Assembly: GCA_018883265.1 (NCBI GenBank)
Contig: VEQK01000004.1
Coordinates: forward strand, 1-64,000
Direction: 5' to 3'
From: Rhodocyclaceae bacterium
GTDB lineage: Bacteria; Pseudomonadota; Gammaproteobacteria; Burkholderiales; Rhodocyclaceae
DNA: 64,000 bases
The notes beneath the pieces were generated by a model that did no database searches, was not told the DNA's origin, and was given only the letters and a program-made list of their open reading frames with translations. Both the position numbers and the translations under genes were made by a program. Positions within the stretch are counted from its first letter, which is position 1; each line of letters opens with the position of its first letter. This document shows positions 11,789-22,214 of the stretch, in pieces.

Positions 11789-11816
11789 AAGGGGCAGCAT
11801 CGCTGTCCCTTTTTTA
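11789..11816 (+). terminator. Rho-independent terminator downstream of the FAD oxidoreductase gene
   Basis: ggggcagc-atc-gctgtccc stem (one G-U) followed by TTTTTTATTT. Confidence 0.75.
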
Positions 11817-11868
11817 TTTCCAAAAATGGGTATAGATTTGGAGCAGTTGGTGCTGTGAGAGGATGGCC

Positions 11869-13539
11869 ATGAAATCCCATAACCTGACACTTCAAGAGGC
11901 CGCTTTGCGGATGCCCGGGCATCAGGATAAAACGCACGAGGCCGAGACTCTTCTCGCCGAAGCTATTGAGCACGGCAATCTACCCGCCAGCATCCAGCGC
12001 TGGGCAACGGAGCAGTGGCAGGGCGGGCGTTTGCCGGGGAATCTGAACCCCCTAACGACAACTATTCGTGAAGCGGATCTGAATGCGTGGCTTGAAAAGC
12101 AGTTCGCTACGGGGTCTCAAGCCAAGGTTCCCATTGGTCTGCATGTTGAGGGCTACCGACTAGAACACGACAGCATGGGGTTCGTTGAGGTACCTGCCAA
12201 TCATTATTGGGGATCACAAACGCAAAGGAGCTTGCATCACTTTAGTATTGGCAAAGAGCTCATGCCGCTAGAAGTCTATCGCGCCTATGGTTATGTTAAA
12301 AAAGCGGCAGCGAGTGTAAACGCCAAGGCTGCACTTTTGCCGAGGTGGAAGGCCGACACTATTATGGATGTGTGCGATGAAATCATCCGTGGGGAACTGG
12401 ATGCCGAGTTTCCGTTATACGTCTGGCAAACCGGGTCAGGCACTCATTCCAACATGAACGTCAATGAGGTCATTGCTAACCGCTGTATTCAGCTAGTAGG
12501 CGGCACTCTGGGTTCACAAACGCCGTTTCATCCAAACGATGATGTGAACATGAATCAGTCGAGCAACGATACCTTTCCGACCGCGATGCACCTTGCTTCA
12601 TATCATATGGTGCACACACAAACCATCCCGGAACTGGTTGCGCTGCACGCCATCATTGCCAACAAATCTGCCCAGTGGCGGGATGTGGTCAAGATCGGTC
12701 GAACGCATTTACAGGATGCCACACCCATAACGGTAGGCCAGGAGTGGTCTGGTTACGCTTCGGCACTGGGCGATGCGACTGAAGCGCTTCGCCAGGCAAA
12801 CGAGCAACTATTGCAACTGGCTATTGGCGGCACAGCTGTAGGTACGGGGATTAACGCGCCGCCCAATTTTGGGCGCGATGTTTGTCGCGAGTTGGCGAGC
12901 CTAACCGGATACCCCTACGAGGAGGCAGATAATCACTTTGCCGCCCAAGCAACGCAAGACCGGATGGCGCGCGCACATAGCGCCCTCAAGTCGGTCGCCG
13001 TAACGCTGTATAAAATCGCCAACGACTTCCGCTGGTTAGGGTCCGGCCCACGATGCGGTCTGATGGAATTAAAGCTACCCGACAACGAACCCGGTTCGTC
13101 CATCATGCCGGGGAAAGTAAATCCGACGCAGGCCGAAGCCTTGCTTATGGTCTGCATGCAAGTGATGGGCAATGATGTCGCCGTGCAGATGGCTGCTGCC
13201 GAAGGCAACTTTGAACTCAATGCATTTCGCCCGGTTGTCATTAGTAATTTTCTTGGTTCCGCCCGAATCTTGGCAGATGCTTGCTTGAGCTTTAGAAAGC
13301 ATCTGGTAACCGACACGCAGATCAACGCCGATACGCTTCGCCGTAATGTGGCCGATGCAGTCATGCTGGTGACCGCGCTGGTACCGCATATTGGATATGA
13401 TCTATGCGCCCGCATTGCCCACGAGGCCATTACACAAGAACGGTCGTTAAGGGACGTTGCTCTAGAAATGGGTGTCGAGGCAGATTTGTTCGAACAGGTC
13501 GTCAACCCGCTAAAACTCGCTCGTCCGGGTGATTTATAG
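11869..13539 (+). CDS. fumC: class II fumarate hydratase with atypical N-terminal extension of about 95 aa
   Basis: EHDSMGFVEVPANHYWGSQTQRSL, TGSGTHSNMNVNEVIANR, signature GSSIMPGKVNPTQAE; extension MKSHNLTLQEAALRMPG...READLNAWLEKQ; RBS gagagg before ATG 11869 (ATG 11863 also possible). Confidence 0.93.
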   Translation: MKSHNLTLQEAALRMPGHQDKTHEAETLLAEAIEHGNLPASIQRWATEQWQGGRLPGNLNPLTTTIREADLNAWLEKQFATGSQAKVPIGLHVEGYRLEHDSMGFVEVPANHYWGSQTQRSLHHFSIGKELMPLEVYRAYGYVKKAAASVNAKAALLPRWKADTIMDVCDEIIRGELDAEFPLYVWQTGSGTHSNMNVNEVIANRCIQLVGGTLGSQTPFHPNDDVNMNQSSNDTFPTAMHLASYHMVHTQTIPELVALHAIIANKSAQWRDVVKIGRTHLQDATPITVGQEWSGYASALGDATEALRQANEQLLQLAIGGTAVGTGINAPPNFGRDVCRELASLTGYPYEEADNHFAAQATQDRMARAHSALKSVAVTLYKIANDFRWLGSGPRCGLMELKLPDNEPGSSIMPGKVNPTQAEALLMVCMQVMGNDVAVQMAAAEGNFELNAFRPVVISNFLGSARILADACLSFRKHLVTDTQINADTLRRNVADAVMLVTALVPHIGYDLCARIAHEAITQERSLRDVALEMGVEADLFEQVVNPLKLARPGDL

Positions 13540-13716
13540 ATCGCTCAGGCTGACGCCCTGTTTTTTGGCAAGTTCCTGAAAACTGGCAAACACACTGCGC
13601 TTTCGCCGCTCGGCCTCTTCGGCGTCATTGTCCTGCGCTTCACGACGACGAATTTCTTCCGGCAGAATTTCGAGCAAATGTTCGAGTTCTGCGGTTGTAA
13701 AAACTTGTAGATCCAT
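13534..13716 (-). CDS. H-NS-like small protein, only the N-terminal oligomerisation-type region (60 aa)
   Basis: MDLQVFTTAELEHLLEILPEEIRRREAQDNDAEEAERRKRSVFASFQELAKKQGVSLSDL resembles the coiled-coil N-terminus of betaproteobacterial H-NS proteins; no C-terminal AT-hook-like motif before the stop. Confidence 0.5.
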   Translation of the reverse strand: MDLQVFTTAELEHLLEILPEEIRRREAQDNDAEEAERRKRSVFASFQELAKKQGVSLSDL

Positions 13717-13906
13717 AACACCGTTCTGGCAACATTCGTGGAGTGAAGTATAAAGAGAAGTGCAGAATTTCGCGAATAGCAAAGCGGGTTTCGCGAATTG
13801 GCCGAGACGGATCCATCACCACCTCGGAAACCCAGGCCTGGCGCGGCATCTGCCCGGCGGCGTTATACTGAGCCCTCCAGCGCGTTTAAAGCTCACCGGG
13901 AATACC

Positions 13907-14317
13907 ATGACCTCACCTTGCCCACTTTGCACGCCCACAGGCGAAGAAGTTCTCTATCTATCTGATTTATATAGAGTAATAGCTGTTAACGACCCGGCCT
14001 GGCCGGGCTTTTGCCGGGTTATCCTCAATTCGCACGCCGCAGAGATGACCGACCTTCCGGTTGAGGATCGTTCATCGCTCATGAAGGCCGTTTGCGTCAC
14101 GGAATCAGTTTTGCGCGATCTCATGAACCCGGACAAAATCAATCTGGCAAGTTTGGGCAATGTTGTACCGCATGTGCACTGGCATGTGATTCCCCGTTGG
14201 CAAAGCGACTCGCACTTTCCTGATCCGATCTGGGCAAACGCTAAACGCGAATGGGCAAACAAGCCCAGGGTTGATCATCAAAAAATCACCGCACGGCTCA
14301 AGGCCTGCCTCGGTTAG
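13907..14317 (+). CDS. HIT family protein (histidine triad)
   Basis: CPLC N-terminal motif and histidine triad HVHWHVIPRW; start at MTSPCPLC. Confidence 0.92.
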   Translation: MTSPCPLCTPTGEEVLYLSDLYRVIAVNDPAWPGFCRVILNSHAAEMTDLPVEDRSSLMKAVCVTESVLRDLMNPDKINLASLGNVVPHVHWHVIPRWQSDSHFPDPIWANAKREWANKPRVDHQKITARLKACLG

Positions 14318-14346
14318 TTTTGTGCAGCAGCCCTTAAAGTAACCTG

Positions 14347-14362
14347 TGTTTCACGTGGAACA
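14347..14362. promoter_or_regulatory. parS-type ParB binding site
   Basis: TGTTTCACGTGGAACA; reverse complement TGTTCCACGTGAAACA equals the classical parS 16-mer. Confidence 0.85.
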
Positions 14363-14398
14363 TCGGGCGCTGTCTCGTGCGACTTGTGGCTGCATAAC

Positions 14399-15358
14399 CT
14401 ACTTGCTGGTCGCAACACCCGGTAGCTGACACGACAAGATCGCCTGACGAACCGCGTCGATGGCTTTTGGTCGTGGAAAGGTCGTCCGCCAAGCCAGACC
14501 AACGGTTCTACCGATCTCATCCGGCCCCCTGGATTTGCCAGTTTTAGCAGCCGGTTTGGTATCAAACGGCAACACCTTGACCATGGGTTCCCGCCCCACG
14601 AGGGGATCCGCTGCCGAGCTGGGCATCACGGCAATACCGGCGCCGCTCGCTACCATGTGGCGGATAGTCTCTAACGAGCTGCCCTCCAGCGAACCGGAAA
14701 GACCCTCCGCCCGCTGAAGACGGGGGCAAGCTTCCAGAACCTGATCCCGGAAACAATTGCCACTGCCGAGCAGGAGGAGGTTCTCGCCTTCTAGCTCATC
14801 ATTTCTGACGGCACTGCGTGACGCCCAGGGATGCAGGGCCGGAACCACAACCCGAAAGGGTTCTTCGTAGACTTTTTGAGTTACTACTCCGGGCAGATCA
14901 ATCGGCAGCGCCAGCACCAAGACATCCAAATCACCGTCCTTAAGAGCGGGCAATAGATTGTGCGTAAAGTCTTCACGCAAAAAAAGTGGCATCTCTGGCG
15001 CCAGATTATGTAGCAGAGGGATCAGCGCAGGCAGTAAATAAGGCGCAATGGTATAAATCACCCCGACGCGGAGCGGACCTTTCAGCGGATCGCGGTTCTG
15101 GGTGGCGATTTCCTCCAGGCGCAACGTTTCATCCAGAACCCGTTTAATCTGGGCAACGATCTGTTCGCCGAGCGGGGTGGTGCGGATCTCGGTAGCACCG
15201 CGCTCGAAAAGTGGCGCACCGATCTGCTGCTCGACTTTTTTGATGGCCACGGAAAGGGTGGGCTGACTCACGTGACACAGGTCAGCAGCTTTTCCGAAAT
15301 GCCTCGTTTTATCCAGCGCTCCAATGTAGCGCATCTCCGTTAATGTCATTGTGGCCAT
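14399..15358 (-). CDS. oxyR: LysR-type hydrogen peroxide sensor OxyR
   Basis: LTEMRYIGALDKTRHFGKAADLCHVSQPTLSVAIKKVEQQIG HTH; redox cysteines in GSGNCFRDQVLEACP. Confidence 0.92.
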   Translation of the reverse strand: MATMTLTEMRYIGALDKTRHFGKAADLCHVSQPTLSVAIKKVEQQIGAPLFERGATEIRTTPLGEQIVAQIKRVLDETLRLEEIATQNRDPLKGPLRVGVIYTIAPYLLPALIPLLHNLAPEMPLFLREDFTHNLLPALKDGDLDVLVLALPIDLPGVVTQKVYEEPFRVVVPALHPWASRSAVRNDELEGENLLLLGSGNCFRDQVLEACPRLQRAEGLSGSLEGSSLETIRHMVASGAGIAVMPSSAADPLVGREPMVKVLPFDTKPAAKTGKSRGPDEIGRTVGLAWRTTFPRPKAIDAVRQAILSCQLPGVATSK

Positions 15359-15397
15359 GCGTATGTTCGCTTGTGTAATTTAGTCATTATCTCCGAA

Positions 15398-15413
15398 GGT
15401 TTCACGTGGAACA
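15398..15413. promoter_or_regulatory. parS-type ParB binding site
   Basis: GGTTTCACGTGGAACA, one mismatch at position 1 to TGTTTCACGTGGAACA. Confidence 0.75.
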
Positions 15414-15450
15414 TTTCGCTGGGGCGAGGCCTTGACCAAAATTCGGAGGA

Positions 15451-15466
15451 TGTTTCACGTGAAACA
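15451..15466. promoter_or_regulatory. parS ParB binding site (perfect palindrome)
   Basis: TGTTTCACGTGAAACA, perfect 16-bp palindrome. Confidence 0.92.
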
Positions 15467-15481
15467 AATCTTGACTGCCTA

Positions 15482-16216
15482 TCAGGGTGACCATCCAGCA
15501 AGTAGCATACTCCGGGCATCCAACCATTGCCAATCCCCGGGCGCAAGATCTTCCGGCAACAGCAGGTCACCGATGGCGATCCGGGACAGCGCCGACACAT
15601 GATTACCCGCCGCCGCAATCATCCGCCGCACCTGATGGTATTTGCCCTGAGTGATGGTCATCTCGAGTAGGGCCGGGTTGATCAACCGGCAAGCCTCTGC
15701 AGCAAGAGTTTCTTCTTCATCCTTGAGCAGCACGCCGGCCAGAAGTTGGTCACATAAATCTTGGCCTGCGGCCTCGGCCAGAACGGCACGGTAAACCTTG
15801 GGCACGGCATGCCTGGGCGAGGTCAGCACGTGAATGCACGGTCCGTCATCCGTCAGCAGCAAAAGACCGGTGGTATCGACATCCAGGCGGCCCACCGGCT
15901 GCACATCGCGTTCGCGCAACGGATCCGGCAAGAGCGACAGAATGCTGGGGTGATGTTTGGGCGCCCTTGAGCATTCGTAGCCGACAGGCTTGTTGAGCAA
16001 AATATAGGCATGCTGGCAATACGGCCAGACACCATCAAAACCCTCGACCTCAAAACGAAGTTCCTCCGTTTCAAACACCTCGTCGTGGTCCTCACAAAGA
16101 TTCCCATTGACCAGAACCCCACCTGATCGAATCAGGCTACGGCAAAACTTGCGGGCGCCAAAGCCCTGGCTCTGCAGGAGCCGCTCGAGGGTGCTGCGAC
16201 GATTGGATTTGTTCAT
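15482..16216 (-). CDS. rsuA: 16S rRNA pseudouridine synthase (RsuA-type)
   Basis: S4-like N-terminus; VQPVGRLDVDTTGLLLLTDDG catalytic motif; GKYHQVRRMIAAAGN. Confidence 0.9.
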   Translation of the reverse strand: MNKSNRRSTLERLLQSQGFGARKFCRSLIRSGGVLVNGNLCEDHDEVFETEELRFEVEGFDGVWPYCQHAYILLNKPVGYECSRAPKHHPSILSLLPDPLRERDVQPVGRLDVDTTGLLLLTDDGPCIHVLTSPRHAVPKVYRAVLAEAAGQDLCDQLLAGVLLKDEEETLAAEACRLINPALLEMTITQGKYHQVRRMIAAAGNHVSALSRIAIGDLLLPEDLAPGDWQWLDARSMLLAGWSP

Positions 16217-16317
16217 AAATTCGGTTATATTTCAGTAAAATCGTCTAATGTGGTGCTTAAATGCAATAAAATCCCTGGTGCACGCCGTGCGCCGCCAGGC
16301 AGCTCGGCTCGACAAAC

Positions 16318-16348
16318 GAAAACGGCCCGCCGTAGCGAGCCGTTTTTT
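16318..16348 (-). terminator. Bidirectional-looking hairpin terminator downstream of gyrB
   Basis: gaaaacggc...gccgttttttg inverted repeat immediately after the gyrB stop. Confidence 0.7.
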
Positions 16349-16362
16349 GCCACCCTTAACGG

Positions 16363-18897
<2,535 letters not shown>

Positions 18898-18923
18898 TTA
18901 TGCTGCTCAGGAATATGTCTGAC

Positions 18924-20027
18924 TTAAATACGCATTGGCATAACGACATATTTGAAATTAGGGCTATCGGCCGGACCAAACAAAGCACTGGAATTCGAGT
19001 CATTAAAGCGCCAGACCACGGTTTCATCGGTGACATGGCTCAGGACATCAAGCAGGTAATTGACATTAAAGCCGATATCCAGACGATCCCCACTGTAATT
19101 AGCTTCAAGTTCTTCCTGCGCTTCCTCCTGTTCGGCATTCGCGGCACTAATGCGCAACGCGCCGTTTTCCAGAATCAGACGTACGCCTGAGAACTTTTCA
19201 TTCGACAGAATACGGGCACGCTGCAAGGCCTGACTGAAAGCGATACGGTTCAACACCAGTTCCTGGGAGAAGCTTGGCGGAATCACTCGCGTGTAATCGG
19301 GGAACTTGCCATCAATCAGTTTGGTGACAAACACGACATCGCCAAAAGAAAAGCGCGCCTGATTATTAGCCAGCGTAATGTTGAGCGGATCTTCGGAATC
19401 GGCCAGCAGACGGGCAAGTTCAAGAACTGACTTGCGCGGCAGAATGACTTCCTGTCGTTCCAGGCTTTCGCCAATCTCCATCTGGGCAAAGGCCAACCGA
19501 TGCCCATCCGTCGCCACTGAGCGCAGCGCCGTTCCCTCTACCTGCAACAACATGCCGTTCAGGTAATAACGGACATCCTGAGCAGCCATGGCATATTGAG
19601 TTTGTCCCAGAAGTTGCTTGAACGACTTCTGGGTCACTGAAAACGATATCTGATTAGCCGCATTGAGATTCATTTGCGGAAAATCTTCGGCTGGTAACGT
19701 CTGTAACGAGAAACGGCTCTTGCCTGCCTTGATCACCAGGCGCTTCTCGTCCAGATCCAGACTGACAGTCGACTCTTCCGGGAGTGAACGCAGAATATCC
19801 TGCAACTTGCGGGCGCCTACCGTTACTGCACCTTCGGCGCCTCCTTCCAGCTGGGTGCCGGTGGTGATCTGAATTTCGATATCCGTAGCAACCAATGTCA
19901 GCATCGCCCCTTTTTTCTCGATCAACACATTAGACAGGATCGGTAGTGTATGACGCTTCTCGACAATGCCTACAACGGTCTGAAGGGGTGCCAGGAGCGT
20001 TTCTCTAGAGGTCTTTAATAACAACAT
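18924..20027 (-). CDS. dnaN: DNA polymerase III beta sliding clamp
   Basis: MLLLKTSRETLLAPLQTVVGIVEKRHTLPILSNVLI; C-terminal YVVMPMRI. Confidence 0.99.
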   Translation of the reverse strand: MLLLKTSRETLLAPLQTVVGIVEKRHTLPILSNVLIEKKGAMLTLVATDIEIQITTGTQLEGGAEGAVTVGARKLQDILRSLPEESTVSLDLDEKRLVIKAGKSRFSLQTLPAEDFPQMNLNAANQISFSVTQKSFKQLLGQTQYAMAAQDVRYYLNGMLLQVEGTALRSVATDGHRLAFAQMEIGESLERQEVILPRKSVLELARLLADSEDPLNITLANNQARFSFGDVVFVTKLIDGKFPDYTRVIPPSFSQELVLNRIAFSQALQRARILSNEKFSGVRLILENGALRISAANAEQEEAQEELEANYSGDRLDIGFNVNYLLDVLSHVTDETVVWRFNDSNSSALFGPADSPNFKYVVMPMRI

Positions 20028-20065
20028 ATATAAGGTTCCTAATACGAATAAGCTCAGGTCACTTT

Positions 20066-20199
20066 GGTGGATAACGCAATTTTCTCACGAAAATTCATAC
20101 TATTGCTGACTGTACAACCCTAAGGAAAACCCTGGGGATTGCGTGTGGTCGAAAAGGGGATGGAATTTCATCTTTCCATGAAACGTCAGGTTATGCACA
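20066..20199. promoter_or_regulatory. DnaA-box candidates in the dnaA-dnaN intergenic region
   Basis: ggtggataa (20066-20074, one mismatch on the reverse strand) and TTATGCACA (20191-20199, fits TTATNCACA). Confidence 0.5.
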
Positions 20200-20230
20200 A
20201 AACGTCCACGCACTCTACAGGAGTTGTTCG

Positions 20231-21655
20231 TCATCCTTTCAAGACCTGCAGAAGAACGTGAATGTCATGATTGATCTGTTGATCCTTACCGCGTAGGTCT
20301 TCCACTGTGCGGACCGCATGCAGAACGGTTGTGTGATCACGGCCGCCGAAGGATTCGCCGATCATCTGGTAGCTGTGAGGCGTCACCTCCTTGCAGAGCC
20401 ACATGGCGATTTGCCGTGGGCGGGCAATTGCCCGACTACGCTTCTTGGAATAAAGGTCCGCAACCTTCAATTTATAGTAGTCGGCAACCATTTTCTGGAT
20501 GTTTTCGACTGTAATCTGCCGGTTGTAGGCGCCAACGATGTCTTTTAGGGCTTCTTTTGCGGTTTCCAGGGTGATTTCACGCCCATGGAACTGCGCAAAT
20601 GCTAAAACCCGGGTCAAAGCACCCTCTAATTCGCGAACATTGGACCGTAAATGCTTGGCAATGAAGAATGCAACCTCATCCGAGATCGGTTTACCCTCGG
20701 ATTCCGCCTTCTTTTTAAGGATGGCGACCCGCATTTCCGTTTCCGGCGGTTCGATCTGGACCGTCAGACCCCAGTCGAGGCGGGTAATCAGACGATCCTC
20801 AAGACCTTCAATTGCCTTTGGGTAGGTGTCGCAGGTAATCACTATCTGCTTGCGCGCTTCGACAAGGGCATTAAAGAGGTAGAAGAACTCTTCCTGAGAG
20901 CGATCTTTGCCCTTGAGGAACTGGACATCATCCAGTAAGAGCAGATCCAGCGACCGGTAATTGCGTTTGAAACTATCAAAAGCCTTCTGTTGATAGGCGC
21001 GAACCACATCCGAGTAATAGTCTTCGGCGTGCACGTAACGGATGACCTTGGTCGGGTCGGCCGTTAGTACGGCATTGCCGATGGCATGGATCAGGTGCGT
21101 CTTACCCAGACCTGCACCACCATAGATAAATAGTGGGTTGTAAGCCCCCCCGGGTGACTGCGATACATTCAGGCACGCGGCGCGGGCGAGCTCGTTGGCT
21201 TTACCAACAACCAGAGAATCAAAGGTGAAATGCGGCATCAAGCGGGTGCCCTGGCCATTGAGCGTGGTGCCGCTTTTACGGCTGCCACTGGCATGGGCGG
21301 CAGATTGACGAATATCTTCTGTGTTTGGGGCGGTATTAATCGGTTTCGGCGCGGAAGTTGGTACGGTCGTCACCCCTGCAGCACGGGTTGGTAAACCGGC
21401 TACGGCTTGTGTCGTACCGATCGAGAGCACAATGGTCACAGGTTCGTTATAGAACGCTTCGGCCAGGCGCTGAAAAGCGGCCAGATAATTGTCACGGACC
21501 CACTTAAGAATGAAGCGATTCGGGGCGTAAATGGTGACTTCGCTGTTCGCATTTTTATCCCCGTCGGACTGTAACGGGCGAATCCAGGTGCTGAACTGTT
21601 GGGCAGGTAAATCAGCCGCCAACTGGTCAAGACAAAAATTCCAGAATGGATTCAT
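20231..21655 (-). CDS. dnaA: chromosomal replication initiator protein DnaA
   Basis: NPLFIYGGAGLGKTHLIHAIGN Walker A; LLLLDDVQFLKGK Walker B; GGRDHTTVLHAV signature. Confidence 0.99.
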   Translation of the reverse strand: MNPFWNFCLDQLAADLPAQQFSTWIRPLQSDGDKNANSEVTIYAPNRFILKWVRDNYLAAFQRLAEAFYNEPVTIVLSIGTTQAVAGLPTRAAGVTTVPTSAPKPINTAPNTEDIRQSAAHASGSRKSGTTLNGQGTRLMPHFTFDSLVVGKANELARAACLNVSQSPGGAYNPLFIYGGAGLGKTHLIHAIGNAVLTADPTKVIRYVHAEDYYSDVVRAYQQKAFDSFKRNYRSLDLLLLDDVQFLKGKDRSQEEFFYLFNALVEARKQIVITCDTYPKAIEGLEDRLITRLDWGLTVQIEPPETEMRVAILKKKAESEGKPISDEVAFFIAKHLRSNVRELEGALTRVLAFAQFHGREITLETAKEALKDIVGAYNRQITVENIQKMVADYYKLKVADLYSKKRSRAIARPRQIAMWLCKEVTPHSYQMIGESFGGRDHTTVLHAVRTVEDLRGKDQQINHDIHVLLQVLKG

Positions 21656-21860
21656 GATGTTATACGATTATTAGGCAAATAAAAGCAATGATAAAAATGG
21701 AAAAATTGTGAATAACCTGTGGATAACATGAATGGCAAAAAACACGAAGGGGCCTCAAAGAGACCCCAATAAGGATGCAGGATACCTCAATACTGGCCTT
21801 TTGTACCATCAATTATCCTTGACGAGGAAACTTTTCCACAGAAACGGTGGATAAGTAAAA
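21656..21860. other. oriC: Chromosomal replication origin (oriC) region between dnaA and rpmH
   Basis: AT-rich start followed by DnaA-box candidates: tgtgaataa 21707-21715, tgtggataa 21718-21726 (perfect), ttttccaca 21832-21840, ggtggataa 21846-21854; conserved dnaA/rpmH gene context. Confidence 0.85.
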
Positions 21861-22001
21861 TCATGTTGAAAATCCACCCCCGATCTGGGCAGCCTGTGGC
21901 TGCCGAACAAATTCTAACTTGACAGTCGGTGGGAACTTGCTGTTTAATCACGGGTTTTCCGCGGCTTTTGTCGCTCTTTTGAATTCCGGGGAGTCCCCAA
22001 C

Positions 22002-22136
22002 ATGAAACGTACCTATCAACCTTCCGTCATCCGTCGTAAGCGCACCCACGGTTTCCTCGTCCGCTCGCGCACCCGCGGTGGCCGCGCCGTTCTGGCTGCT
22101 CGTCGCGCCAAGGGCCGCCACCGCCTGGCAGTCTAA
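22002..22136 (+). CDS. rpmH: 50S ribosomal protein L34
   Basis: [44 protein letters not shown]; 44 aa, below the ORF-track cutoff. Confidence 0.98.
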   Translation: MKRTYQPSVIRRKRTHGFLVRSRTRGGRAVLAARRAKGRHRLAV

Positions 22137-22141
22137 GTTAA

Positions 22142-22172
22142 GTTTGAGTGTCCGCAGGCCGGACACTCAAAC
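22142..22172. other. 13-bp perfect stem-loop between rpmH and rnpA
   Basis: GTTTGAGTGTCCG-caggc-CGGACACTCAAAC; no T-run follows. Confidence 0.85.
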
Positions 22173-22214
22173 CTATCTGCCGGATAAATTTTCTCTAATC
22201 CGGTTGGGACAACG

